49,685 bases of DNA. Origin: an uncultured Alphaproteobacteria bacterium. Its GTDB lineage: Bacteria; Pseudomonadota; Alphaproteobacteria; RF32; CAG-239. The stretch's first letter is position 1. Each line of letters begins with the position of its first letter. A program made the translations under genes and the position numbers. A model generated the notes under the pieces. It saw nothing but the letters and a program-made list of their open reading frames with translations, was not told the origin of the DNA and ran no database searches. Positions 1 through 8,243 of the stretch are shown here, one piece after another. The stretch is from contig CALXWH010000010.1 in the NCBI GenBank assembly GCA_944392315.1, positions 1-49,685 on the forward strand, read 5' to 3'.

Positions 1-81
1 TATATTAAAGATCAACTTAAACAAGATCAGTTAGCAGAACAACTAACTATGGACTTAAATGACCCGTTTACGGGTAGATAG
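1..81 (+). CDS. C-terminal end of an unidentified protein (partial)
   Basis: The first 81 bases read without interruption in frame 1 and end at a TAG at 79-81, giving a 26-residue tail that ends in DLNDPFTGR. The tail is hydrophilic and probably helical. Most of the gene lies outside the window, so its function cannot be read. It is on the same strand as the T4SS genes but is separated from them by a strong terminator, which argues for a different transcription unit. It could also be a chance open frame. Confidence 0.4.
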   Translation, partial: YIKDQLKQDQLAEQLTMDLNDPFTGR

Positions 82-160
82 TAACAAATTGCGTTTGGCA
101 GAATTACGGGTACCCCGTTCAGGGGAAGCCAGTGGTAAAGGCTTATAGCCGCATATGAAG
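82..160 (+). other. GC-rich, hairpin-rich stretch (unassigned; possible small RNA or 3' UTR)
   Basis: This stretch is clearly richer in G and C than its AT-rich surroundings. It contains several short inverted repeats: ACGGG-TAC-CCCGT around 107-119, CCCC-GTTCA-GGGG at 113-125, and GGC-TTATA-GCC at 140-150. It runs straight into a strong terminator. No known RNA family was recognised: tRNA, SRP RNA, 6S RNA, tmRNA and common riboswitch signatures do not fit convincingly. It may simply be the untranslated end of the preceding gene. Confidence 0.3.
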
Positions 161-161
161 A

Positions 162-193
162 ACCCCGCGTTTTACGCGGGGGTACCTTTTTTT
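162..193 (+). terminator. Strong Rho-independent terminator
   Basis: A perfect stem CCCCGCG (163-169) pairs with CGCGGGG (175-181). One more T-A pair closes a three-base loop. A run of seven T follows at 187-193. It ends transcription from the left and insulates the T4SS locus. Confidence 0.85.
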
Positions 194-470
194 GTATAAA
201 AAATCCTCTGCTAAAAGAGAGCTTTTTTATAAATAGAAACGTTAGATAAAATAGTATAAATTTTAGCCTTTAATTAAGAAAGTAACTGCATCACCTTCGC
301 TATAAACATGATTTGCTTCAAAGCACATAAGCTAAAAGAGTAGTTGACTTCATAATTAGTATAAATAAGGATAGTGTGAAATTTTTGTTACAGACGAATA
401 AAATGTGAAAAAACAAATAGTTAACCAGGCAATACGATAAACTTTTTTTCTGGATATTTTGAGCAATTTG
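194..470. other. AT-rich intergenic region upstream of the T4SS locus
   Basis: No coding frame, RNA gene or well-spaced promoter was recognised in this stretch. A TTGACT at 344-349 is followed by TATAAA at 360-365, but the spacing of 10 bases is too short for a standard promoter. A weak hairpin followed by T residues lies around 210-230. The stretch probably holds regulatory sequence for the T4SS operon. Confidence 0.4.
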
Positions 471-479
471 TGATATACT
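471..479 (+). promoter_or_regulatory. Extended -10 promoter of the T4SS operon
   Basis: TG-A-TATACT is an extended -10 box placed about 25 bases before the first start codon. No good -35 is present at the right distance, which is usual for extended -10 promoters. The Shine-Dalgarno AGGGAGG at 493-499 follows. Confidence 0.55.
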
Positions 480-504
480 TAAAAATAATTAGAGGGAGGT
501 TTAA

Positions 505-831
505 ATGATGCAAAGAGATAAGAAAATTTTCTACGCATTAACGATTCTGACATTGCTTGCTCCTTCAGCAGCAAATGCAGCAGGTGCATTTGGTTCCTTA
601 ATTGCATCCGGACAAGAGATTTTTACTGGCTTGCGTGAAATTATTTATCCGGCATCTGCAGTGGGAATTATTGCTGTATGCATTGGCGGCTTTTTCGGAA
701 ATATTAACTGGAAATGGCTAACTGCAATTATATTAGGACTGGTTGTAATTAGTTTATGCGCAGGATTTGTCGCAATGTTTGCTCCAGATGGAGCATCATC
801 AATAGCCAGCGATATAGCTTTAGGAACATAG
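505..831 (+). CDS. virB2: VirB2-like pilin subunit (copy 1)
   Basis: This 108 aa protein has the layout of a T4SS major pilin. An N-terminal signal peptide ends near residue 25 (AANA/AGA). Two hydrophobic helices follow (about residues 45-65 and 72-92), joined by a short polar turn NINWKW, where the family usually has its cytoplasmic loop. VirB2 subunits sit in the inner membrane before being polymerised into the pilus. AGGGAGG lies upstream, and ATG codons at 505 and 508 are both usable, the second having the better spacing. A second virB2-like gene starts 11 bases after this one ends, and virB3 and virB4 come next, which is the standard order and the main support for the call. Confidence 0.8.
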   Translation: MMQRDKKIFYALTILTLLAPSAANAAGAFGSLIASGQEIFTGLREIIYPASAVGIIAVCIGGFFGNINWKWLTAIILGLVVISLCAGFVAMFAPDGASSIASDIALGT

Positions 832-842
832 GAGAATTGAAG

Positions 843-1202
843 ATGAAAAAAAAGAGTATTTTTTTCTGTGTCATATTTGCTGCAGTTATGCTACTAATAT
901 GTGAAGATGCAATGGCAGCCGGAGGGGTATTTGCTTCATTACGTGGAAAAACAATATCTTTTGCCTCGCAATTAAGAGTATTTGCCTATGCAATATCATG
1001 TTTTGGCATAGTTATGTTCACATTTCTGGCAATTACCGGTAAAATCAATTTTAAGCATTTAGGTTACATTTTTATTAGCCTATTTATGTTATCAGCAACA
1101 GGTGCCATAATTGACTATTTTACGGGTAGCCATGCAAGATTAAAAACAGAATTTCATGACACATATATGAATGCGGTATCTCACAGCAGCCTAGGAAGTT
1201 AG
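843..1202 (+). CDS. virB2: VirB2-like pilin subunit (copy 2)
   Basis: This 119 aa protein has the same plan as its upstream neighbour. A signal peptide ends at about residue 26 (AMA/AGG), and two hydrophobic helices are separated by the polar turn GKINFKH. The N-terminal part after cleavage (AGGVFASLRGK) parallels AGAFGSLIASG in copy 1. The start is ATG 843, preceded by GGAGA; a longer frame from 756 would overlap copy 1 and is not credible. Tandem pilin copies could give two pilin types or one pilin and one minor subunit; the sequence does not decide this. Confidence 0.7.
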   Translation: MKKKSIFFCVIFAAVMLLICEDAMAAGGVFASLRGKTISFASQLRVFAYAISCFGIVMFTFLAITGKINFKHLGYIFISLFMLSATGAIIDYFTGSHARLKTEFHDTYMNAVSHSSLGS

Positions 1203-1220
1203 AAATTATAACAAAATAGT

Positions 1221-1226
1221 TATAAT
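1221..1226 (+). promoter_or_regulatory. Possible internal promoter before virB3 (-10 box only)
   Basis: A perfect TATAAT lies in the 88-base gap between the second pilin gene and virB3. No convincing -35 box is found 16-18 bases upstream, so this is weak. The gap also holds the Shine-Dalgarno AGAGGA at 1277-1282. Confidence 0.3.
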
Positions 1227-1290
1227 GGAATTTAACAAATTTTAAGATTTTCGGGCTTAATATATTTTATAAAGATAGAGGATTTAAGCC

Positions 1291-1581
1291 ATGAAAGACA
1301 TAATTCTAAAAGCAGTAGCCAATCCGCCCAAATTATTTTGGGGTCCTGTTTTACCGACAGCTCTAAATGCTGGGCTGCAGATTCCCTTTATGTTTATGGC
1401 CATAGGAATGGGGGATGTAAATCCTTTAGTCTTTATAGTAAGTATAGTAACAGGGCATCTAATAGTTGTTGCACTTGGAGCAAAAGATCCGCACCTATCC
1501 GGAATGATCCAAGCATTTGGACAGACAAATGTAGTGCCACAAAATTTATACAAAGTGAAAGGGCATAAATTTGAACCTTAA
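1291..1581 (+). CDS. virB3: VirB3-like inner-membrane protein
   Basis: This 96 aa protein is the size of VirB3. It opens with a short polar segment and then two closely spaced hydrophobic helices (about residues 20-38 and 43-62). The tail contains KDPHLSGMI, in the place where VirB3 proteins have a conserved D-P near the second helix. VirB3 is a small inner-membrane partner of the VirB4 ATPase, and virB4 overlaps it by 11 bases, so the two are likely translationally coupled. The Shine-Dalgarno AGAGGA lies 8 bases before the ATG. Confidence 0.8.
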   Translation: MKDIILKAVANPPKLFWGPVLPTALNAGLQIPFMFMAIGMGDVNPLVFIVSIVTGHLIVVALGAKDPHLSGMIQAFGQTNVVPQNLYKVKGHKFEP

Positions 1582-4024
1582 TTTTGATTTTTACACGCTT
1601 TTTATGGCAGGACTGCAAAGTGCGGATGCCTTTGTCGCAACTTTTGGTATTATTGCAGCCGCAGCGATAGCTGTATCATTAGTATCCAAAATAGGAACAT
1701 GGGTTTTACCGCAGCCAAGTGAATCCCGTGTGGCCGACTTTTTACCGTTTGATAGTTTATTGTCAGATGGATCCACTCTAAGATGCAGTAATGGCACCTA
1801 CGTGAGAGTATTCAAAGTTGAGGGCGTAGATTTAACTTCAGCCAGAGAAGAAACGATTTTATCTATGTTTGAGGCCAGGAAGTCCTGGCTGGATAACATG
1901 GCAGACTTACAAGTAACGTGCCGCGTCATAACTATTCGTGAACGTGTTCCGATGGAGCAGAATAAGGCGGATTTCGGAAATAAATGGCTAAAAATTGTAG
2001 ATGACACTTGGCGTGAAAACCTAAGCCGCGTGTACAAAAATGATCACTACATAATTTTATCAATAGAAGACCGCAAAGATGCTGTAAAAGATTTAAACTA
2101 TGCCTCACAATCAGTGATGGCAAACTTAAACGATTACGGAATAAAAGTCATGTACGAAGATGATGACAGTTCCGCAGATATGAGTCCTGTATATCCGTTT
2201 GTTAGAGTGCTAAATCCTATAAGCAAACCAATGCCCAAAGTAAGAGGTGCGCAAGGATTTCAATTGAAAGAAATGTTAAGTTCCGATGGTATTCATTTTA
2301 CAGGAGAAGAAGGCATAATCAAATTCTTTTCCGGAGGCAAAGAAAAGTTTGCCTTAACAATGGGAATAAGAAATTCCGGAGATTATATGGATGAAGGGAT
2401 GATATCCTCTTTACTTGCCATAGACTGTGAATTAACTGTTCTGCATCATATTCATCCATTATTTAAGCCCAAAGCAAGAATGATTTTGGTACAGCAGCAA
2501 AAAATGGCAGAGGTAACAAGTTTTTCATCAGATGTGGTAGCACAATATAGTGAAGCACTTGCCGCGATTGAAGATAGTGATGCTGATCACCAATCTTTAG
2601 TAGAATATTCTATGAGTTTCATTTTGAAGGGCGATTCAATAAAAGAAATAGAATTTGGCGAAAGCGAAGTCCAAAGGATATGCCGTTTATTTAGTGTAAC
2701 ACCGGTAAGAGAAAATTGGATTGCGCAAGCAACATTCTTCAATCAATTTCCTGGATATGACACATGTGGAAGAACATATTTTTACCTTTCAAGAATAGTA
2801 TCATTGGCCGTATCATTTGAACAATTATCAACAGGTTTGCCACGCAGTGACTGGGGTGAAGGAGCCATTACAGTATTCAGAACAATGAGTGGTTCCCCGT
2901 ATAGATTCCAATTTCATATATCTGCGGCAGAATCCGCCGTTGCACACTGTTGCATAGTCGGTCCGACTGGGCAGGGTAAAACAACATTACTGACCTTCTT
3001 GGCAGGACAAGCCATGCGTCATGGCGATTTAAAAGTATATTTCTTTGATAGACACCGTGGTGCAGAAATTTTCACCCACATGGTAAAAGGAGCCTATGTT
3101 GGTTTTAGCGGAGATAGAAAGAATGTATCGTTAAATCCGTTTGATTCAAGAGATACAATGAGTAACCGTGCATTTTTACGAAATTGGCTAAAAGCGATTA
3201 CCATGGCAAACGATGCTTTATCAGAAAGAGAAGCCGCACGCGCCGTAACAACGGCATTTGATTATTTACGCCCAGAAGAAAGGGTATTAAAAAATCTTTA
3301 TAAAAGTTGCTTTTCACCAACCGGAACAATGCGTCGTGAGTTATATAGATGGGTAAATCCAGACCAATACGGAAACATATTTAACGCAGAACACGATAGC
3401 TTGGATTTAAGTTCTAACAGATTCGTAGCATTTGACTTTACGGAAATATTTGATGATGACATTTTAGCCGCAGCATCTATTAGCTACATTATGCATAGAA
3501 TTCAATCCGAAAGTACAGAAACTGGATCTCCCGCATTGATTATGATTGATGAAACGGCGCCGATGTTAAAACATGAAATGTTTAGAGATAACTTTATTAA
3601 AGGTCTACAAGAAGGACGTAAAAAGCGTCAGGCTTATCTTTGCGCATTTCAACAGCCTAACATTGTGGATACACTAGGTGTTGGTGATGCCGTCAGAGGA
3701 CAATGCAAAACAATGATATTCTTCAGAAACACACAAGCAACACCAGAATCATACGCAAAATGGAATTTAACCGACAGCGAGTATGATTTTATCAGCGGTA
3801 AGTCATACAGAGATTGTCCATATGCTATACTTTTAAAACGCCCTGACGCCGGAGAAAATGGGGAAGGTGAATCAGTAATACTTGATGTCAACTTAAGCGG
3901 GCTAGGTCCGTATCTAAAACTATACAATTCAGGTATTAAAAATGTATTGCTGGTTGAAAGTCTGGTAAAAGAATTCGGAGAAGATGGATTCGTAACTAAG
4001 TATCTCAACGGAGTAGGGGCATAA
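1571..4024 (+). CDS. virB4: VirB4 family ATPase of the type IV secretion system
   Basis: VirB4 is the large inner-membrane-associated ATPase that powers pilus assembly and substrate transfer. At 817 aa this protein has the usual length. An N-terminal hydrophobic helix (about residues 12-40) is followed by the VirB4 N-terminal region, then the Walker A motif GPTGQGKTTLL at about 464-474. The Walker B region LIMIDET is near 655, and FQQP near 695 is the typical downstream motif. The annotated start is TTG 1571 inside virB3; an in-frame ATG at 1604 is an alternative, and neither has a strong Shine-Dalgarno. It ends 69 bases before the next gene, and a strong promoter lies in that gap, so the T4SS genes after this point can be expressed separately. 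Confidence 0.95.
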   Translation: MNLNFDFYTLFMAGLQSADAFVATFGIIAAAAIAVSLVSKIGTWVLPQPSESRVADFLPFDSLLSDGSTLRCSNGTYVRVFKVEGVDLTSAREETILSMFEARKSWLDNMADLQVTCRVITIRERVPMEQNKADFGNKWLKIVDDTWRENLSRVYKNDHYIILSIEDRKDAVKDLNYASQSVMANLNDYGIKVMYEDDDSSADMSPVYPFVRVLNPISKPMPKVRGAQGFQLKEMLSSDGIHFTGEEGIIKFFSGGKEKFALTMGIRNSGDYMDEGMISSLLAIDCELTVLHHIHPLFKPKARMILVQQQKMAEVTSFSSDVVAQYSEALAAIEDSDADHQSLVEYSMSFILKGDSIKEIEFGESEVQRICRLFSVTPVRENWIAQATFFNQFPGYDTCGRTYFYLSRIVSLAVSFEQLSTGLPRSDWGEGAITVFRTMSGSPYRFQFHISAAESAVAHCCIVGPTGQGKTTLLTFLAGQAMRHGDLKVYFFDRHRGAEIFTHMVKGAYVGFSGDRKNVSLNPFDSRDTMSNRAFLRNWLKAITMANDALSEREAARAVTTAFDYLRPEERVLKNLYKSCFSPTGTMRRELYRWVNPDQYGNIFNAEHDSLDLSSNRFVAFDFTEIFDDDILAAASISYIMHRIQSESTETGSPALIMIDETAPMLKHEMFRDNFIKGLQEGRKKRQAYLCAFQQPNIVDTLGVGDAVRGQCKTMIFFRNTQATPESYAKWNLTDSEYDFISGKSYRDCPYAILLKRPDAGENGEGESVILDVNLSGLGPYLKLYNSGIKNVLLVESLVKEFGEDGFVTKYLNGVGA

Positions 4025-4029
4025 TTTTA

Positions 4030-4058
4030 TTGACAAAAATAAGAAAATGTGCTACAAT
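4030..4058 (+). promoter_or_regulatory. Sigma70-type promoter before the exported coiled-coil gene cluster
   Basis: A perfect -35 TTGACA (4030-4035), a spacer of exactly 17 bases and a -10 TACAAT (4053-4058) lie between virB4 and the next gene. The Shine-Dalgarno AGAGGGGG and ATG 4094 follow. It probably drives the five exported-protein genes separately from virB2-virB4. Confidence 0.75.
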
Positions 4059-4093
4059 CTTACCATTAAATATTATTTAAAAGAGGGGGAATT

Positions 4094-5287
4094 ATGGTCA
4101 AAAGTAAGCTATTTAAATGTGTTATATTAAGTTGCGCCATAATATCGTACAAACCGGCGCAAGCATTTTGGCCTGTAATGGACTTTGGAGAAATCCCAGA
4201 AATTGTTTCAAACGTAACAACTTCCAGTGCTTCATTAAATCAAAATATTGGGCAATTAATAGAATTAAATGATGCATTAAAAGCCATGGGAACCAGCATT
4301 GATAACTTAGCTCAATTTGGTCAAGATTTAAGAAACACTGTATCTAATATACAAGATGTTACAAACAGCGCTGTTGATGGAGCAAATGAAATTTCAGGCG
4401 CAGATATAGAAACTCCAGAGATCATTAATAATGGCTTTGATACGACCAATGATCTCTTAGGAGAGGGATTAGATGGTGTAATAAATGATACGCAAAATGC
4501 CTTAAATACCGGAGAAAAAATGATAGACAAAGGAAATTCCGGTATGACATCTTTCCAAGAGACAGCTAAAAAAGCCGATGAGGGGATGAAAAAATTAGAA
4601 GAAAAAAATGAAGCAGAGAAGGCAAAACGAGAAAAGAAGAAACAAGAGGAAGAAAAAGCAAAACAACAAGAACAAAATCAACAAACCACTGAGCCTGTAG
4701 AAGAAGAGGAAGAAGAAGAGGAAATTCCGGATAACTCCGAAACAGAAGGTTTGCAAGAAGAAATAATGGCAAATATAGAAGCGTATGAAGAAGACAGCAA
4801 ACAAATAATTGCTCAAATGAATGATATATTAGATACGTCAATTAACACACTCAATAAATCAGCAAAAAAAATAGATGAAATATTAGAAAATTGGGAAAAT
4901 TCAGTGAAAGAAACCGAGCAATTAGAACAAAATGATAAAGATATTTTATCAAAAAAAATTGCAGATTTAAGGATTAAGCAACAAAATTTATCAGATAAAA
5001 GGATTGCCTTAATTGAAAATGCAAAAGAAAACTATAATGCAGAATGCCAAAGCAAGTTATTAGACGGAATAAGCAATTATAAAAAAGCAATAGAAAGCTA
5101 TTTCAGAGGCGATATCACAAAAGAAAATTTGACCAAACAAGGAGAAGATTTAAAAACAGTGATGGTACAAATGGATACACTGATTGATAAGGACACAATA
5201 GCACAACAACGCAAAGAATTTAACAATATCAAAGAAGAAATGCAGGCTATTGCATTAGAAATAAATAAAAAGAAAAAACAGGAATAA
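4094..5287 (+). CDS. Exported coiled-coil protein, VirB5-like paralog 1
   Basis: This 397 aa protein has a signal peptide ending PAQA/F at residue 24. The mature N-terminus, FWPVMDFGEI, is followed by long amphipathic helices. A highly charged Lys/Glu-rich stretch (about residues 155-225) is probably coiled coil or disordered. The start and the region from about residue 310 to 390 match the next protein (for example NYKKAIESYFRGDITKENL against AYSQAVSDYYAGKIDRAGL), so the two are paralogs. The VirB5-like call rests on the position after virB4, the export signal and the helical build; VirB5 proteins are minor pilus-tip components. Sequence identity to VirB5 cannot be shown by eye. It has its own promoter and a strong Shine-Dalgarno. 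Confidence 0.55.
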   Translation: MVKSKLFKCVILSCAIISYKPAQAFWPVMDFGEIPEIVSNVTTSSASLNQNIGQLIELNDALKAMGTSIDNLAQFGQDLRNTVSNIQDVTNSAVDGANEISGADIETPEIINNGFDTTNDLLGEGLDGVINDTQNALNTGEKMIDKGNSGMTSFQETAKKADEGMKKLEEKNEAEKAKREKKKQEEEKAKQQEQNQQTTEPVEEEEEEEEIPDNSETEGLQEEIMANIEAYEEDSKQIIAQMNDILDTSINTLNKSAKKIDEILENWENSVKETEQLEQNDKDILSKKIADLRIKQQNLSDKRIALIENAKENYNAECQSKLLDGISNYKKAIESYFRGDITKENLTKQGEDLKTVMVQMDTLIDKDTIAQQRKEFNNIKEEMQAIALEINKKKKQE

Positions 5288-5352
5288 TTAACGTATTATC
5301 AAGAAGTTTAAGATAATTAGTAAGTAATTAAGATTATTAGGGAGGACGCGAA

Positions 5353-7536
5353 ATGATAAAAAGGATATTATCCACCACAGTAAAAGGAGCAATGATTGTT
5401 TGTCTTTGCTTTACTATTAGCGTTCGCCCGGCGCAAGCTTTTATATGGCCAGTAATAGATTTAACGGAGATAGTTTCTTTTGTTAATAGCATTACTACAG
5501 GTTTAAATCAAATTACAAACGCAAAAAGTCAATTAGATAATATAAATAACACAATAAAGACCATAGGAGATCAAGTTTCATCAGTCAGAAAATATGCTGC
5601 TGATTTAAAAGGAACCATAACGAATATAAAAGATAATGTAACCAAAATCACGCAAAATGTGACAGAAACAGCCCAGAACTTAGATGATATAGCAACGGAT
5701 GTTGATGAAACAATAAACCAAGGTTTAAATACTGAAAAAGAAAATGCAGAAAACACTGTGGAAACTGTAGAAAGTCAAGTTGATTCTGGGGCAACAGAAG
5801 AAGAGGTACAGAGCACATTAGATGAAGCTGAGCAAGAATCAGAAACGAATAAAGAAGAAGTAAATAAAGTTTTTGATGAGGCAGAAGATACAATTAATGA
5901 TTCTGTAGACAAAGCTAAAACTGCCTTGGATATGCTCATGGATAGCATAAATGAAAATGGGGACTTAGCAACAGAAGATAAAAACAAATTAAATGAAGAA
6001 GCGGCAGCAATAAAAGATGATTTTGATGATATAAAAGAAACCGCAAACAGTATCTTAAGTTCAGCCAGAGAAGAATTTAATGCTATGTATAGCGAGCAAA
6101 TCGCATCAGCCTTTGATGCATACAGCCAAGCTGTAAGTGATTACTATGCCGGAAAGATTGACCGTGCGGGCCTAACCCAAGCAGGAGAAACATTCAAAAA
6201 TAGCATATCTGAATTAGATGCTGGCATAGATGCAAACGCCATAGGCGGTCTCGTATCAGCAGCTCAAGATATAGCGGATAAGGTTGATGCGTTTAAAGAA
6301 AATGTAATGAACAGCATAAGTAACTCCAAAGGATACTCAGACGGCAGTGAAGAAGCATACAACACACAGGCACTAAAAAAAACATATGCGTTTAACTACA
6401 CATCAATAAACGAAAAAGCATTATTAAAAGGAGTTTATGCCACTGATTCAGACAAAAGTTTTTTATTGCCAAAAGAATTAGCTTGCGATGGCTTAGATGT
6501 TGCTGATGTAGAAGATGATCCAAGTCATTTACGGGAATGTGTGGTTAAAGCAAAAGCAGAAGTAGAATTGTATCCAAATATCTATAAAGAAAGTTTATAC
6601 AAAGATTTTCAAAAAGACGGTATATATAAACACTTAAGAGAAGATTACAGCATAGCCAACATTGTAAGTGTGAGTAAATCAAAACAATTCGCAGCAACAT
6701 GGGGAGCTCTAGAGCCTGACAATGATAGCAATAAAGGAACTCTATATGTTTTGCGCAAAACCTTAAAAGATGTAGATAACACGCGAGCAGGATATCAGTT
6801 AATGGGAATGACAGATATAGAAGCACCAAAACTCTGGAGTGAAATTCGCCGGGTAGACGCATTAAAAAGAGCCAAAGGAGTTATACAAGATTTTGAACAG
6901 GGTATAAATTTATATTTAGATGGGAGAGATTCTGACTTTGTTGAGGCCACAAACAGAAATTGGGGAACAATGCAATCAGATGACAAAGATGGTAATGAAA
7001 GTGATGCGGTTGTTGGTAAGGCAATTTTTTCCAATGTTATACTATATAAATGCGGTTTGAGAGCAAAAGATATTTCAGTATCAGAAAAGAAAAAGGCGGA
7101 TGCATCAGCCATTGAAGAAAAGGAAAAAAACATAGCAGATTGCCTATATAAATATGCTTTAGAAGCAAGCAGAGGCTCGGAGCAAGAAAAGCAAGCCGGA
7201 AGAGAGAGACAAAGGAAGGCATATAACGATTCGGCTTTTAATAATCTGACTTTAGCGGTAGTAAACAATTATAAATCTAGCTTAGACTACATTGATCCAA
7301 GTAAATTACCGAACCCGAATAAAGATAAGAATATTGTAAGTCTTCAAGATGGATTAAAAGAAAGTACAACCTCAAAAGATGATTATTCAATAGGCGCCCA
7401 AATTAATTATTACACCGCCCAACAAATATTAAGTATTGTTGATGCAGATGCACAAAATCAGCAAACAGAAATCTTAAAAGATTTAGAAACCTTTAACTAC
7501 AATTACTTTGGACAGCAGGCTGAGGGAGAAAGCTAA
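5353..7536 (+). CDS. Exported coiled-coil protein, VirB5-like paralog 2 (enlarged)
   Basis: This 727 aa protein has a signal peptide ending PAQA/F at residue 29 and the mature start FIWPVIDLTEI. The first 320 or so residues are helical and acidic and are paralogous to the whole of the upstream 397 aa protein. The C-terminal 400 residues are unique to this copy. They are mixed helical, include a few cysteines (about 376, 395 and 570-590) and end in a Gln-rich tail. The Shine-Dalgarno GGGAGG lies 7 bases before the ATG. Its stop codon overlaps the next start by one base, so the two are probably translated in tandem. The role is inferred as a periplasmic or surface T4SS component; no catalytic motif was seen. 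Confidence 0.55.
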   Translation: MIKRILSTTVKGAMIVCLCFTISVRPAQAFIWPVIDLTEIVSFVNSITTGLNQITNAKSQLDNINNTIKTIGDQVSSVRKYAADLKGTITNIKDNVTKITQNVTETAQNLDDIATDVDETINQGLNTEKENAENTVETVESQVDSGATEEEVQSTLDEAEQESETNKEEVNKVFDEAEDTINDSVDKAKTALDMLMDSINENGDLATEDKNKLNEEAAAIKDDFDDIKETANSILSSAREEFNAMYSEQIASAFDAYSQAVSDYYAGKIDRAGLTQAGETFKNSISELDAGIDANAIGGLVSAAQDIADKVDAFKENVMNSISNSKGYSDGSEEAYNTQALKKTYAFNYTSINEKALLKGVYATDSDKSFLLPKELACDGLDVADVEDDPSHLRECVVKAKAEVELYPNIYKESLYKDFQKDGIYKHLREDYSIANIVSVSKSKQFAATWGALEPDNDSNKGTLYVLRKTLKDVDNTRAGYQLMGMTDIEAPKLWSEIRRVDALKRAKGVIQDFEQGINLYLDGRDSDFVEATNRNWGTMQSDDKDGNESDAVVGKAIFSNVILYKCGLRAKDISVSEKKKADASAIEEKEKNIADCLYKYALEASRGSEQEKQAGRERQRKAYNDSAFNNLTLAVVNNYKSSLDYIDPSKLPNPNKDKNIVSLQDGLKESTTSKDDYSIGAQINYYTAQQILSIVDADAQNQQTEILKDLETFNYNYFGQQAEGES

Positions 7537-8234
7537 TGAGAAAGAAACTATATATCCTCCTCTTTTTCTCATTCATAACATATACGCGTGAAGCATACGC
7601 GATATTTGATATTATGGCAAAAGTAGAATCAGCCATGGAATTATACAAAGATGTAGAAAACAAAGTACAGGAAGTTCAGAAAAAATTAAGAGACATAGAA
7701 AAGAGAGCCAGACAAGGGTTTGAAATGGCGAGCAATTGCTACAAAAATCCAGATAAATGCGATCCAGAGGCTTTAAAGTCTTTTGCAGAAGATTCTGAAA
7801 GTTATGTAACAAGTCTGACAGAGATTAAAGTTATGCCAGGTGCTGAAGAGTTAAAAGAAGGCGACTTGAAAAAGAAGAGTGATAGCAGCTTAGCTCAAAC
7901 AGTAGAAACCACATATATTTATCAAAGAGGACAAGGACAAGATATTAATAAAACAGAAGAAAACCGCAGATACATAAATGCCATAGTAGCAGATGATACA
8001 GCACTATTATTTGCCAAAGGCGTTTCGGCACGTCAGAGTATATTAGTAGAAGATGGTTCACTATATCAAGCAGATTTCAAAAATGAAAATATGGATGAAA
8101 TCTTAAATGCACAAAATGTAGTAGCGATTGCAACAGAGCAAAGATTAAACAGGGTATTGGAAATGAGAGCATATATGACAAGCGCTGGCTCAACGGCTGA
8201 ACTGACACAACAAACAAGAGAAGCAGATGAATAG
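7536..8234 (+). CDS. virB5: Exported VirB5-like protein (normal size)
   Basis: This 232 aa protein is the closest in length to ordinary VirB5 (about 220-240 aa) of the five exported proteins here. A signal peptide ends AYA/IFD near residue 22. A long amphipathic helix follows (VENKVQEVQKKLRDIEKRA), then a short Cys pair (NCYKNPDKC). The C-terminal helical half holds the run QRLNRVLEMRAYM. The pattern of a signal peptide, a helical coil near the N-terminus and a helical C-terminus fits VirB5/TrbJ-type proteins, but no diagnostic motif was verified. It overlaps the upstream stop codon by one base and is 9 bases from the next gene, so it belongs to the same operon. Confidence 0.55.
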   Translation: MRKKLYILLFFSFITYTREAYAIFDIMAKVESAMELYKDVENKVQEVQKKLRDIEKRARQGFEMASNCYKNPDKCDPEALKSFAEDSESYVTSLTEIKVMPGAEELKEGDLKKKSDSSLAQTVETTYIYQRGQGQDINKTEENRRYINAIVADDTALLFAKGVSARQSILVEDGSLYQADFKNENMDEILNAQNVVAIATEQRLNRVLEMRAYMTSAGSTAELTQQTREADE

Positions 8235-8243
8235 GAGGCAACA

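Noticed and set aside
59..148. A 29-codon open frame overlapping the end of the first gene
   Set aside because: It overlaps another frame, has no ribosome binding site and lies in a hairpin-rich stretch; chance is more likely.
100..160. Resemblance to parts of a cobalamin riboswitch (GGGAAGCC...)
   Set aside because: Key conserved blocks are missing, and the element would end in a terminator without a following gene in register.
6795..7268. Long antisense frames opposite the T4SS genes (also 13269-13634 and 3649-4008)
   Set aside because: They lack ribosome binding sites and recognisable domains and mirror the codon bias of the real genes.
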